Assembly: GCA_021234155.1 (NCBI GenBank)
Contig: JAJEKV010000026.1
Coordinates: forward strand, 15,738,283 to 15,802,282
Length of the DNA: 64,000 bases
Reading direction: 5' to 3'
Source of the DNA: Isoetes taiwanensis
Lineage: Eukaryota; Streptophyta; Lycopodiopsida; Isoetales; Isoetaceae
Under the pieces are notes generated by a model. The model was not told where the DNA came from. It worked only from the letters and a program-made list of their open reading frames with translations, and made no database searches. Made by a program: the position numbers and the translations under genes. This document shows, in pieces, positions 1 to 11,586 of this stretch. Position 1 is the stretch's first letter, and every line of letters begins with the position of its first letter.

Positions 1-686
1 AAATCTTTGCTGTCATAATATTAACAGTTCTTGCACAAAAATGGTCACCTTGGAATCATCAAAACATGCCATTGACAGGTTCCCATAATATGTTCTTAGA
101 TATTGTAGATAACCTCATTTTGTTCCTATAAGATGTGCCACTGGGGCGCACTATGCAGGTGCTCAATAAGCTTTCTATCATGACTCATGGAATCAATAGG
201 GTTCTTGATCATGTGAAAAGGATTTCTCTGTAATGTGGAAGCTTCGGCAAGTTTCTGTAAGATAAGGCATGCTGTACATTAATGTTTATATCCGATTTGT
301 AATTCTGGAGAGCAAATTAATTTTTGTCGAGCTTTTTGTATAGCTCGTGCCTCAAGCTTGGTTTAAAGCACCTGAATGGCATGGGAGAACAAAATAAACT
401 GATTAATTATCCAATAATAACAAACCATCAATAAATGATACGAAATCACAACAAAAAAAGAAGCAAAATTTCACAACTAAGGCTAGAATCACATTACGGC
501 AAAGCCTAAATAAATATGTGGCAAGTTTAGGCAGGTGTTGAGCCCAGAAATGGTTCTACCATTAGTCGATGTCACACTATCATGTCAAAATATTTTATAA
601 AGAAAACGAACCTTGTTGATGGCAACAAGGTTCTACCATTAGAGGCAAACCTTGACGAGTCCACCACATGGAAGAAACATGTTTAC
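1..686. other. AT-rich stretch without a recognisable gene
   Basis: No convincing coding segment was found on either strand. If the minus-strand gene proposed for 687-2080 is real, its downstream introns and last exons would lie here or beyond the left edge. The short plus-strand frame at 582-794 is the antisense of the better-looking minus-strand exon that ends at 687. Confidence 0.4.
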
Positions 687-2080
687 TTCCAATTTCTCAA
701 TGACTTCCTCATCTACATGCTCGAAAACCAGTATTTCAAAATCATCGGCATCGAATTGGGAAGAGTCGGAGCCAACTGCCACCAGTTGATATGAAATACG
801 ATATTCATGAAAAACGACACCTTCTAAATGTTTACTAGCAAGGGGTTTCTTGCGAAGAACAGCAGATATGCCCCTCTCGTATTAAGTCATTGTTTCCGTT
901 GCCATCCAAAGAACTCAAGTGAACATGGACTACAAAAGCTCGTTACCTAACAGCATTCAAAATTAAACATGAAGCAACTTTACATTTTCAAAAATCAACA
1001 GATTAGTACAGTCCCAAGAACTATTTTGCTAAAGAGATTACCACCATGGCACACGTGAGGCTGACGGTGGGCAGTGGCCATCTCAAACTTCGCAGCTCCT
1101 CCATTCTGGCCATGTTTTCCAAGTTTGCAAACACCATCTCAAGGCTGGGTAGTTATTTTAGAAAATAAAATAATTATCCGTGACTTCTTCATCTCCGTTT
1201 TTCGTATTATGTTTCTCCTTGTCTACACAGCTATATCAGCTGTGTCAGCTATATCATGATAAACATTTAAAAAAGAAGCTATATTTTATCAGGCATCCTC
1301 AATCTATGACAATGATTCTTCTGCAATTAGTAGGGCATATAAAACAAGATAAGCAGTTTGTTTTTTCCTTTCAAATGTGCAAGTTTAGTACATAGATATT
1401 TTGTGGGCAGTAACAACAGGGCACTATCTGGAACTACTGCAGAACTAGACCATTTGGAAAATGTACACCATTGAATTTCATGATCAGAGTGATACTCCTA
1501 TCAACAGAACTTGGCAAAGCAGAACATGGAAAAAGCGCATCAATGGGCAGAAATTTGGGTTCTAACTTTCTACTATAAACAGAGATTTTACCTGGAATTG
1601 GAGTCCTCTGGTTTGGCTATTTATTTAAGACAATAAAGAAAGGAGGCTAGTGCATGCAATAGTCTATTTATGCCGATCTTAAAAGGATAAAGCTCCACAC
1701 ATAGATTTACCTGGCTTTGCCAGATGGTAATGGTTGTAGCTGCAATTGACCCATTTTCTTGAGAAAATATTGCATTGATTTTTGTGCATATCAACCCTGT
1801 CTAATGCAGCCGAGGCTTGAGATACAACATCGACAATTTCTTTGCCTGCTTCTAATTCGGCTGATAATGCCTCTGCTTTCACTTTAGATTCATGAACTGT
1901 TGCATTTGTATTGATCGATGACTCTGCTGCATCAATGGTGAAATTTTTTGTTGTAACTTCTGATGCAATGACGGTACCTGATTCGAACAGATCCTGCAGA
2001 TTTTGAAGAAGATCAAGATCCAGATCACAGATTATGAAACCACCCAAAAGGAGCATAAATCTGGCAACCTTGTAATCCAT
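687..2080 (-). CDS. Possible multi-exon protein gene, function unknown (partial)
   Basis: I do not recognise the product. Three minus-strand segments look like exons. The first begins with an ATG at 2080 and encodes a hydrophobic start (MDYKVARFMLLLGGFIICD) and then an Ala/Glu-rich, probably helical stretch, with a possible donor near 1794. The second, 1042-1144, lies between an acceptor-like CCCAG and a donor-like GGTAATC and reads EMVFANLENMARMEELRSL and on. The third, 687 to about 875, reads KKPLASKHLEGVVFHEYRI, then an acidic run (DADDFEILVFEHVDEEVIEK), and ends at a GTAAAC donor. These stretches lack stops and have protein-like composition. Splice phases were not all checked, and the gene would continue off the left edge. 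It could be a chance arrangement or an old pseudogene. Confidence 0.25.
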
Positions 2081-3600
2081 GTTTAATCTTCCGACAAATC
2101 ATGCGCATGACCATGGGCTTTAAAAGGGAGGATCACGGACATGGCCTCTAGAATGTCCGACAGTTCTATCAACGTGAAAAAAAAGATTGGAACAATGGGA
2201 CGAACTTGAAGGAAATAGTGGTGAAAAATGGATGAGGGAAGGAACTCTGTTCTTCTTCTTCAAGCCTTCAGCCAAAAACACGGCAAAACAGCGAAGGGAT
2301 CGAAACGGAAAAAAGGCAAAATAGCAAAGGGATCGAAAAGGAAAAAATGGATGGTTTGAGGAATAGACGCCATAGCTCAAAGTAGTAAGGCAGTAAAGTA
2401 TGCGGACCTCCATAGCCGGGCCGGGCCTGGCCTCCATAGCCAAGGACGCAATGGGCATTGTGACCTCCTCCATCTCCGGGACTACAATTATCTAATTATC
2501 TAATTTCGTTGGCCCTTGATCTGAAAAAAAGAAGAAGATCTAATGATGAAAGCTAATGCCACTTCAGATTTTGCTGAGGTGGAGGTGCTACGTGGATAGG
2601 CTAGAATTGCAAGAAAGGCTGTAGGCTTGGTTAGGCTGGTGTGCTAAAAATAGAGTTGTTATTTTTGCTAGTATTCAAAATCTGTTGAGAGCTAATGTGC
2701 ACAATATAGAGATTACTTATTTGTATAAAATGTGTTGAGGACTGAATAAGGTGTCACACCATCCTGTTTAAAGCATTTTGAAATAATGCCCAATGTGCAC
2801 AATTTATTCATTTATACAAAATCTGTTGAGAGCTAACGTCCAGAATCTAGAGATTATTTATCGGTACCAAAGTTATTGAGAGCTGAACAAGGAATCATAC
2901 CAGTATGTTTTATAAGCATGTTGAGAATGGGCATGTTTTATATCTTTGGTCTTCTGCTTTTTAACTATTCATTATCTATAGACAACATTCTAGATCTATA
3001 ACTAATACATGTTTGTCTAAAGTTCAAGAGGATTTTCTTTGGTAATTTACAAGCTTACCGAGTTCACTTATTCAATACCCATTAAATATGCAAGCACTAC
3101 TCTTGCTATGCAATCCAAAAGAGGCAAATGCTGTCAAGAAAATATTCTACTTTTCATTCACAAAATTTTTTGATGCCTAATTAATAAACAACACAAACAT
3201 TTTATAGATTCATCAACATAAAATTTAGTTATAATTTTTTAATGTATAATCTCAAATATTCATTAAATATGAATGTGCATTGGCCATGATTCCCTTCTTC
3301 AACAAGTTTATATAGTTGTAGTATTATTTCAAGGTCAATTTCTATTGTAGACTTATAATAGATAGGAATAGGTTTTTTATGTTTAGAGCTTTCAAATTTC
3401 ACAATATGAGATGTTGTAAATTGTGAGATAGGTTTCTCTTAGTTTGTTGCTCCCTTGACTTTTGAAGCATGATTTCATTAATTAGAGAAATTTGGAATTC
3501 TCGTTTGACATTGAAATAGGTTGCAGTGGCCGTATAAAGCACTAAAAGTTGTTCACGAGGACCTCATTGGTGAAGCAAAAACGGGCAAAATATATTAAAC
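2081..3600. other. Intergenic, no gene seen
   Basis: AT-rich DNA with short local similarities (for example near-repeats of a CTGTTGAGAGCTAA phrase around 2680, 2830 and 2880). 2120-2480 is GC-richer and contains a repeated CCATAGCC phrase; it could be the promoter of the minus-strand gene proposed at 2080, but I see no clear TATA box. No RNA gene was recognised. Confidence 0.4.
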
Positions 3601-3602
3601 AA

Positions 3603-3733
3603 ATCGCGATTGCGATAATTATGATCATAAACGACCAATATATATAGTTTTTAAGGCACATTTATATAACAAATATACCAATTTCAATCAATTTTATCTA
3701 TGATGGGCTCGCAAAGATCGCCATTGCGATCTT
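3603..3733. repeat. Pair of related small palindromes
   Basis: Two hairpins with the same core lie about 100 bases apart. ATCGC-GATT-GCGAT is at 3603-3616. AAGATCGC-CATT-GCGATCTT is at 3714-3733, with a perfect 8-bp stem and 4-base loop. No coding sequence is associated with them. They may be remnants of a small transposon or a protein-binding site. Confidence 0.4.
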
Positions 3734-5274
3734 CTAAAACAAAATACGAGTGCAAAATGGGTGCATATAGGGCACCTCATGACAAATATACATTCAATTT
3801 AATTCAATTTAATGGGTCTAAAGTAACCATTATTAACAGAATTACCAAATAAATTTATAATATTCTAATTAAGTTTTATTATTAGCAGGGTTGCTTAACC
3901 CCCCCTGCCCACTTTCCTGTGTTCTGAGCTATGCCACGTGTCGTGCCACGTCAGCTGAAATTTTTTTGGGCCGTCCGATTCTGTAATTTCGGATCGTACG
4001 GCCAGCAAAATTAGAAAACTCAAGAAATTCTCTGCCCGGAGTTTTGCCGATCTTGCGCTCGCCTTGGCTATGGTGCCCCGTCCCGTCCGGCTATGGAGGT
4101 TTTTTTCATTCCATTTCTTCGACTTCGGCACAGTAGCGGCCCCAAATCGTCGAGCAGCTACAGATCTTCTAGGGCGGATCTTGAAGAGCAGGTCCGATGG
4201 CAGCGGCAAGAAAATAGGTGGCTTTCTCTTCCTGGAGGCATCACAGTGGGCTTTCTCTTTGTTCCTTTTGGAGCATGAAATCCTTGGTTTTACTCTTTCA
4301 AACCATGTCTCTGTGCCGTCTTCTCGCATCACAGTGCCCTACCTAAATTATAACCACCCCAAATTGATTTTTGGATCTTGGAACACTGCCCTGGAACACC
4401 CTCTGTTGCAGTGGCAAGGTATATCCTTCTTCAACTGGTGGTTTTGGGGAGTCATGTTGGCATTCTGATGTCTGTCACAGTCAGGGTTCAGCATCTTGTC
4501 TGCTTAAATCTAAAAGTGTGGCCGAATGTTGGCGTTTCAGAATGGAGCATTTGTTGCTGTGAAGATTCTAACTGGTAAGACCGCTCTCATACTATATAAT
4601 TCAATGTAAGACAAGGAAAGCAGATCAACTAAGAAGCTTCTTGCAGGCTACTATAATTAAACAATGGTTCTATCTTCCACCTTGCCGTGGCTTTGAGACA
4701 TTGCTTTCATTTCATGATTCTATTAAGCCGATTATGTGCCTGTTGGTCGAAATTTATTTTGACCTAGCACACTGCTGTACCAGAATTATTTCATCTGGAT
4801 TTTCTTGTCCCCATCTAAGGAACCCATCAGATCGCTATTTTTTTAGCCGTGAATGCAGACTTCGACAGAGTTAGGCAGGAGTTGAGAGAAACTCAAGAAT
4901 TCAAGGTGATCATATCTTAGTTTGGAGTTTTTTATAAGAATGTTTTTCTGATAAACAAGCGTTGTTTTGTAGGATGTAGAATAAGGTGATCCTTTGGATA
5001 AGATGCCAAGAACTCAAGCCATTAAGATTCTGTCAGATGGATACCAGTGCTCTCAATATTCTATGCTGTTGTGTTCCAGTTTCATATATAGGATTCCACA
5101 TCTACCAACATGTACCTATCATCGGAATGTGACGGATCATTGCTCCCTTTGCAGATAGGCATCTCACAAGCAAAAGAATTGGTCAGCCATATTGTTACTT
5201 GCTATCAGTTTGGTAAGGGAAAAATATGTTCCAACATTTTTACTCTTAAAAGTGTAGGCTTGCATTCAGATCTT
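3734..5274. other. Unassigned region, no supported gene
   Basis: 3890-4560 is GC-richer and open in several frames on both strands, but none of the translations resembles a family I know. Splice-like words occur (for example CAAGGTATAT near 4417 and TTCTTGCAGG near 4640), so a poorly conserved or non-coding spliced transcript on the + strand is possible. I cannot support a model. Confidence 0.3.
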
Positions 5275-5830
5275 TGAGATGATCATGTTATATCCATCAC
5301 ATATTTCTAAAATGTGTTGTAAACTTGAAACTTTGAGGTGATCATGTTATATCCATCACATATTCCATGATGCTTGCCATTGTAGGTCTCAGCTGCTGAT
5401 ATCTGTGAACATACTAGCACACATTAATATTTTATAATTTCTTCCAATACCTCAACCCTGCCATTCTGCTAGTTTATTTTTAGCTCTGAGACATCGCTAC
5501 AGCGATTTGCCTGAGCTGTATATACCTTATTTCTGTGTTTCTTGTGCTCGAAAGAAATGCAATGGCGATTTTGTGAACCAGAGAGACTACCTTTTTTCTA
5601 TGTTTCTTGTGTTTCTTGTGCTCGAAAGAAACGCAATGGCGATTTTGTGAACCAGAGAGACTGTAAAGCATCCCTGTAGGAATGCATGTGTGATTCCGTA
5701 TGATTTAGAAGGAAATGAGGAAGAAGAAAAATCTGTGAATAACCTGCATCTGTGAATCTGTGAATAAGAATCTAAGAGTCTGTGACTCTGTGAAACAAAG
5801 AAGATGAATAATCTGTGAATCACTCATATG
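5275..5830. repeat. Cluster of short tandem duplications
   Basis: Three local duplications follow each other. A 25-base phrase starting GATCATGTTATATCC occurs near 5281 and again near 5341. A unit of about 75 bases (TTTCTTGTGCTCGAAAGAAA through GAACCAGAGAGACT) occurs at about 5536-5592 and 5608-5664. A TCTGTGAAT word then recurs several times between 5735 and 5822. The frames across this stretch on the minus strand owe their length to the repeats and are not convincing genes. Confidence 0.6.
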
Positions 5831-6204
5831 CCTGCAAAGTTATGGAAAAGGGCAAACTTACCATAAGCAGTTCTGACCATAAGCAGTTTCGGCCATAGCC
5901 AGTTCCCACAAAATCTTCTTTCTTAGCAGTTGCCGGAGATAAGATGCAGCAAATCCATAAACAAGGATTTTCCATCAATCTCGTTGCTTTTTCTTTGCCC
6001 TAGAAAACAACAGAAGAAGGTGAGATTTTATCCGAGCCAAAAGAAAACACTGAGGATTTCTGGCAAACAATGAGGAGTTCTGGCTATGGCGGCATAGAAC
6101 AGGCCAACAAGACAAGATTAAAAGTCGATGGCTAAGCAGACTAGAACAGGCCACAACAAGATCCTTAAGGCTAGTTCTGTATGCAGAAGCTTCAACTCCG
6201 GCAT

Positions 6205-6570
6205 GCATCCTCTTGTATGGCGACCCTAATATAAATGCTCAGCTCAGCTATGGCAAACCAGATGCAAAGATATGGCGAACTCCAGCTATGGCGATCCAGC
6301 AGCTCCCCCTTTCCTGTTCTTCCTCCCATGGCCGCCTCTGCCTCCAAAAAACCTGCTTTCCTCCCTTTCCTGCTCTTCCTCCCTTTCCTGCTCTGCCCAT
6401 GGCCGCCTCTGCCTCCAAAAAAACCTCTGGCTCTGGCGATTTCCGGCGATGGCGCCCTCTTATTCCTGGCACAACTGGGCTATGGCGATCCAGGCTATGG
6501 CGGGCGACCTCCTATTCGAGCTTCCCTGGCGTCAAAGTGCATGGCCGCTGCTGAGCTGGGCTCATATACA
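6205..6570. repeat. Low-complexity GCTATGGCG / pyrimidine-rich tract with an internal duplication
   Basis: The words GCTATGG and CTATGGCGATCC recur through the tract. A block starting CCCATGGCCGCCTCTGCCTCC occurs at about 6326 and again at about 6397, separated by CTTTCCTGCTCTTCC repeats. All three plus frames are open because of this composition, and none looks like a real protein. The same GCTATGG/CCATAGC word also occurs near 2400, 4070, 5895 and 53300. Confidence 0.45.
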
Positions 6571-8240
6571 TTTAGGTGTTTAGGTATGACTTTAAATTCG
6601 AATTTCAAATTGTCCCGCCCAACGTGGGCTTGAATTAAAGCGGAACCACTTTTTGCTTATGGTGGGCCTGGACGAGGTCATTTAAAATTCTCAAAATCCC
6701 GTTTTTATACCCAAATAATGAATTCGTGCTTTTTGTGTAAAACAAACCTTATTGGTAGTTCAAACAGTAGGGCGATGTTGAACAAAATCCTAATGATCTC
6801 AATCCTAATCATTCAACATTGTTATACTATTCAATCTTGACAAGAACTTTAGATAAATCTACCTAGACGAAGCAGAGACACAATCGTTAACCCATCTTCA
6901 ATTCATATGCCAATTCCCATTTAGGTTTAGCAAGTTTGGCAACACTTGAGGCAATTTTGTGTAAAGAGATTCCAGTTAGAAACCTGACAGGAGACTAACA
7001 AACGACATCTACAATTATATCCCTCTTTATGCTAATTCAAAACTACTTTGGGAGATTCTTCTTTGTTCTATTCTTGATTCTAGAAATGACGTGGTTGTGA
7101 ACGACTCTTCACGGTTTGTGCTCCTTCATGGTGAATGGTTAATGCCCCAACAAATGTGTGGAGCATTAACCATACTTGGGCACACTACTATTGATTTAGA
7201 TGCCCCTCAAATCATATTATGCCATTCTTATTTGCAACGTATTGGCAAAACATGAGCATATTAAACAATGTCCAGATGCAATTGCAGAGATTGAATGTCT
7301 TCCTCATGTGTTTTACCTTTTGTGGCATGTAATATTAGGTCCAGAAGTTTGAAGCTACATCATGGTAGTTAATTTCACAATTTCATTTATGTTCTTATGC
7401 GAATGAATGTAGATTCTTCAATGCCAGCCATCCAACTTACATGCTATTCATATTCGTAAATGACAGCCATATTGTTTATGGCATTTAGTGTTAAGGTAAA
7501 TGGAAGAGGTGATTAGAGGTGTTGTTACCTATACCTATAATAATTGTCTTTCTCAATTCTCCTATTTTTCTCTTGCCCCTAATTCAATTTAGCAACTTAT
7601 TCTACCTATGCTACTTCATGCTTGCCTACAATAGAATTCTACTTAGGTGCAACAACAATGAGATTTGTTATTAGTCAACTTCATGGTTCTAACTGCCATT
7701 TGCTATCTTCAATAGGGCCATTCTATTTTGTTATTGCAAAGCGTTTGTGAGTCGTATACAACTAGGAACAATATTTACAACATTGTCATATTTTAGAGTG
7801 CTCTTGGAATAAACATCTCGGTTTGTCTATATCATATGATTAATAAAGGATGGCAATCCGTTCCCCATTTCTTTGAAATATTCTTCATTTCCCATGCCAA
7901 ATAATAATTACCTACATAAGAACTACTTTACATGCCAAACAGGTCGCAATGGGTTCACTGCAACTGTTGTGAAAAACATATACCCCACTTTTACAGTATG
8001 TTGTAGATGCAATTGTCATTTTACAATGAAGGAAACTGTTGGATCTTTAACTATGTTGCATGGATTCAAATGCCGTGAAGAAAATAGAGTGGTTGAATTT
8101 CAATAGTTGCAATTGTTTGACCTTTCAATAGTTGTAAATGTGACATCCAACTTGGACAATAACTTAAAAGGAGCATCATTAACAACCCTACATATGCTCC
8201 TAAATCCTACATCTTATTCATATAGTTTTATAGTAGAGTT
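6571..8240. other. No gene seen; possible body of a non-autonomous Helitron
   Basis: AT-rich sequence with no recognisable Rep/helicase domain. Because a Helitron-type 3' terminus lies at 8249-8276, part of this stretch may be the body of a short non-autonomous Helitron, but I could not identify a 5' TC terminus. The small frame at 7873-8106 has several Cys residues and no recognised match. Confidence 0.3.
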
Positions 8241-8248
8241 GTAATTAC

Positions 8249-8276
8249 GCCCGGCAACGCCGGGCACCATAACTAG
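8249..8276 (+). mobile_element. Helitron 3' terminus
   Basis: A perfect 7-bp GC hairpin (GCCCGGC-AAC-GCCGGGC, 8249-8265) is followed after 7 bases by CTAG (8273-8276) and then a host T. Helitrons characteristically end in a short GC-rich hairpin a few bases upstream of CTRR and insert between A and T, and this matches. The transposase and the 5' end were not found, so this is either a non-autonomous copy or a fragment. Confidence 0.6.
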
Positions 8277-9323
8277 TATATAATTGTAATAGAAATAAGG
8301 GGCCAGCTTAAACATATCTAATTTTTTTTGAAAACGAGCTTTAATCTGGAATCAAATGAATCTTATTTGCCTTTCACAATATGACACATGTGTTCAAGCT
8401 TGTTAGAAGCTGATATAAGGTTTCTGAAGTTTCTAGGCACCAATTAAAAAGTCCTTCTTGTGCTAAGTTGCACTTTTGGTAGACTATAATAAGTTATGTT
8501 AAACAATGAATTAAATCATAGGACTTACAGTGCAAATGTATGGTTGATGAGTAAATCAAGCAAAGCTTGAATAGTTATTAGCAAATCGGTAATTTAGCTT
8601 TACACCAAAAGCTAGACATCTAGAGCTGGCCATATTATTGGTTTACTGTGGACAATTCTAAAAATAATTCAAGAATAAAATAGCTCAAAGGCAAGTAGGA
8701 ATACGAGACAAACGTCTATCATTCCCGAAAGTTCTATGCCACTGAAATCAACTATCCTATTTATGATAAGAAACGGATAGCGATTGTTGACCTTTTTCTG
8801 GAGTGGCGACGATTTCTTGAAGGCTCTCCTCATAACTTTTCACATGGCCTGCTTCAGCATTTACCAGCTCTAATTAATCCTTGAAAAAGCATTTCAACAA
8901 ATTTCATTGTCGAGCTCCCATCTTTTTGGGGCCATGAGTGTTAGAATTAAGTCATGTTGTAAGATGTCATTTCATATTGCCTAGGATATCTTCAATGTGA
9001 TACAAACACTACAATGGACTTATAGCAGTGAATTTATCTACATGTTGAACGAAAACCTAAATGCATTTTTTATATGCATAAGGTTCAATGGTTGTAGTAC
9101 ATAAAAATAAATATGTATTTAAAATAGCAAGGCACTATGTGCCTTGGTTTTCTTGGATTAGAAATTGGAGAAATCATATTCTTGAACTTTTGGGTCGTTA
9201 TATTGGTCGGATTGACCAAGATAAAACAAGTAATAAGCATTCCGATAAGTATCATCTAAATTGGAGTGATTTCTGAGTGTTTTAAGGATTGAGCCTGGGA
9301 TCTCAAAGTGTACAATCAATGCA
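8277..9323. other. Intergenic, no gene seen
   Basis: AT-rich single-copy-looking DNA forming the left flank of the nested transposon stack that starts at 9324. No coding or RNA gene was recognised. Confidence 0.4.
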
Positions 9324-9332
9324 GCTACAGTG

Positions 9333-9334
<2 letters not shown>
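9324..9334. repeat. Left target-site duplication of the minus-strand LINE
   Basis: GCTACAGTGTT here is repeated exactly at 45027-45037, directly beyond the 5' end of the LINE. The left copy abuts the T-run that represents the LINE poly(A) tail on the + strand. Its length (9-11 bp; the last two T may belong to the tail) fits L1-type target-primed insertion. Confidence 0.75.

Positions 9335-9361
<27 letters not shown>
9333..9361. repeat. T-run and ATT microsatellite at left end of element A
   Basis: Eleven T followed by about six ATT units. This is interpreted as the outermost remnant of the LINE poly(A) tail (T on this strand), into which elements A and B inserted. The second copy of A's terminal repeat starts with only one ATT, so the microsatellite expanded at the left end. 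Confidence 0.6.
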
Positions 9362-9366
<5 letters not shown>

Positions 9367-9722
9367 ATGACTGGATTTTATGGATTGCTATACATTTTAC
9401 TCAACTATAGCTTTTATACCTTGGGGTCATGGTATGCCACTTCACTGGTTTTGTATATACAAGTGGTAAATACTAGTATTATGCAATATTTGGAAAAATA
9501 TCGTTATTGGGATTGAATACAACAGGTTTAGGGTTACAGAGTTAACCATATGGTCTGGCCGTGTGCTGGGCGTGTTTTGTGGATGCTGTATCTCAATCCG
9601 TTACATGCTATTGCTGGAATTTTGGATGGTATTTCTTTTTCCTAATATTTACGGGTACAAGTTCTATGATGGCTTAAGGACACGGCTGAGCAGCACGAAC
9701 CTTGCTAAGGTCTTAACCAAGG

Positions 9723-9730
9723 ATAAATAG
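9723..9730 (+). promoter_or_regulatory. TATA-like box upstream of element A exon 1
   Basis: ATAAATAG lies about 76 bases before the ATG at 9806 and recurs at 15849-15856 in the right repeat at the same place. Its role as a core promoter is inferred from position and sequence only. Confidence 0.4.
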
Positions 9731-9805
9731 AGGTGATCGGATGCACAATGCATAGGCACAGTGCTTGAAATCATCTTTGCCTTTGGATTATCCTTTAGGT
9801 GTAGC

Positions 9806-10134
9806 ATGGGCGTGAAGAAGGGAGATTTGAATATGGCAACCGGGAGAAATTAGAACGTGAGGCCAGCCTTGCTCCCAAGAAAAAGAAGGTGTGGGAATTT
9901 CATTAGAGCTACTAAATGTCCTCCAAATGTGGTGATTGTGGATGAGCCCAGTCTGATTTGGAAATTATTGCTAAGGATAAAGATGGTGGCAGTCTGGCTG
10001 ATGGGAAACCTGCACAAGATGTGAAGATCAGTGAAAATGCGAGCAATAAAAGGAGTGAGCCTGTTCAAGAGGCTGGATCTGCTGCATCTGCTGCACAATA
10101 CAAAGGGATTCCCCCTGGAGCGTCAAATATTCAG
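9806..10134 (+). pseudogene. Element A exon 1, left copy (frameshifted as given)
   Basis: This should be the functional first exon of element A. It starts MGVKKGDLNMATGRN and then hits a stop, whereas the right copy reads on as MGRKKGDLNMATRRKLERE. One base is missing at a CAGG-type word and two more compensating indels follow. The exon should end at CAG (10134) before a GTTATT donor, in phase 0. Because every indel against the right copy sits at a CAG-like word, I suspect consensus error over real decay. The protein has a PKKKKV stretch resembling a nuclear localisation signal. Confidence 0.5.
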
Positions 10135-11586
10135 GTTATTCTGGTTTTCTTGTAGGCTTTGGCACAATAATTGGATTTCTTTCTTGTGAGACTCTAGATA
10201 GAATATTAAGGTACTGAATGTTTTTATCTTAAATTGGGATCCCAGAATTATACAGGCTTGCATGATAACTTATGCCTAAGGCTATATAGCTTAGATGGTT
10301 CAGTAGGAATTATCATTATCTGATTATGAAGTCTTAAATCTTTAAAGGATTTAATAATGAAGGGACATCTGGCTAGGACAGATTATGATACTAAATTACT
10401 GAAAATGTTTCTAAGATTTCTATGGGTTGTACTTTGAGTGTTTATTATTTACTTGCTAATTGGACCGGACTCTTAATGATTAACTATAACTCCCTTAGGA
10501 GAGCAGAGCTTATTCTTTGTGTAATGCTTAGTAGATATTAGTCTACATTTCGGCTGCTTTTCCAGATTTATATGAGTGCTATAATAGATCTGATGGTCTC
10601 TCTACCATATTAACTAACTATTTGGGATCTACTTGCTAGATATGCTTTGTTGTAACCTGTACAAAATATTAAGAGATGTTGTTATCTTAGTATGTTAGAT
10701 ACATAAATCATTGCTAATTCTTATGGAAACTCAAGATCATGTGATGTTTACGGGTCTCTGGGGGATTTACACTAACATATTTATGATTATTAACTTACTG
10801 GTTGCATGCAAGTAGGTTATACCAGGTACTAGGTTTAAATGTGTTGCTAAATGGTAAAGTCTGGTGACCTTAGAAATAAGAATATGGAACTGATCTGCTC
10901 CAGCTTATAAACAGGGATATTAATGGAGCTGCCACTATTATATTTCTGTGTTCTAACTTCTATTGTGCTTTGACATGCTATTTGCTATGGTACATCTTTT
11001 ATAAACATGGTGAAGGGGATAACCCAAGAAACCTAATGCTTACCTATCAGTGCTGTCATTATTACCCTTCTTAGGCTAATTTTTGGCTGGTTTACTGCAG
11101 GTAACAAGGTTTCTTGCTCCATGCTTTGATGTATCTATTTGTCTAAGCTGATGGTTCAAGCAATACAAGACTTCAAGTAAGATTATTCCTTTGGGATGTC
11201 AAGATCTATAGCTGGAACTCATTTATGAGCTACATTACTGTCCTTTCTTATAGATGTTTATTTATGTAAACAGTGTTTTACTGTTTACCATTATGTAACT
11301 TTATGAATTTTTAATAATTTTGAAGGAATGGTTTTCAAAATATAATGTATAATGGTTAAGATTATTTAATGTCCTTGTCTTGGCCTAGTAAAATGTTCCT
11401 GTCATTTTGTCTAGGACTGCTAAAGGCAGACTTAGTATTTTCAAAGGGAAGTATTAAGTTTGGAAGTCTGGTTTCAGATTGGGGTTTTTTTTGTTAAACT
11501 CAGTTTTCTAGTTATACTAGAAACCAAGATTAGGACTAATACTACAGGAACAAAACATCGTCTAATGCATTTGCTTATTACTATAG
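10135..11586 (+). other. Element A intron 1
   Basis: Proposed intron from the GTTATT donor at 10135 to the acceptor CTATAG ending at 11586. It keeps exon 1 and ORF1 in phase 0. Presence of an intron in a retroelement is known for Penelope-like elements. At 11100/11101 a pyrimidine-rich tract ending TTTACTGCAG is followed at once by GTAACA. The same AG|GT arrangement occurs in element B and could be a recursive splice site or the edge of an alternative exon. Confidence 0.5.

Larger units (their letters stand above)
9362..11484 (+). repeat. Element A direct terminal repeat, left copy
   Basis: Nearly identical to 15506-17604. It contains a TATA-like ATAAATAG (9723-9730), exon 1 (ATG 9806) and intron 1 up to an eight-T tract at 11485-11492. 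Differences from the right copy are few and sit mostly at CAG/CTG words. In intron 1 an AG|GT double splice site (11100/11101) is shared with element B. Confidence 0.75.

Noticed and set aside
6235-6633. 132-codon plus-strand frame with Pro/Leu/Phe runs
   Set aside because: All three frames are open because of CTTTCCTGC and GCTATGGCG repeats; there is no domain or conserved start.
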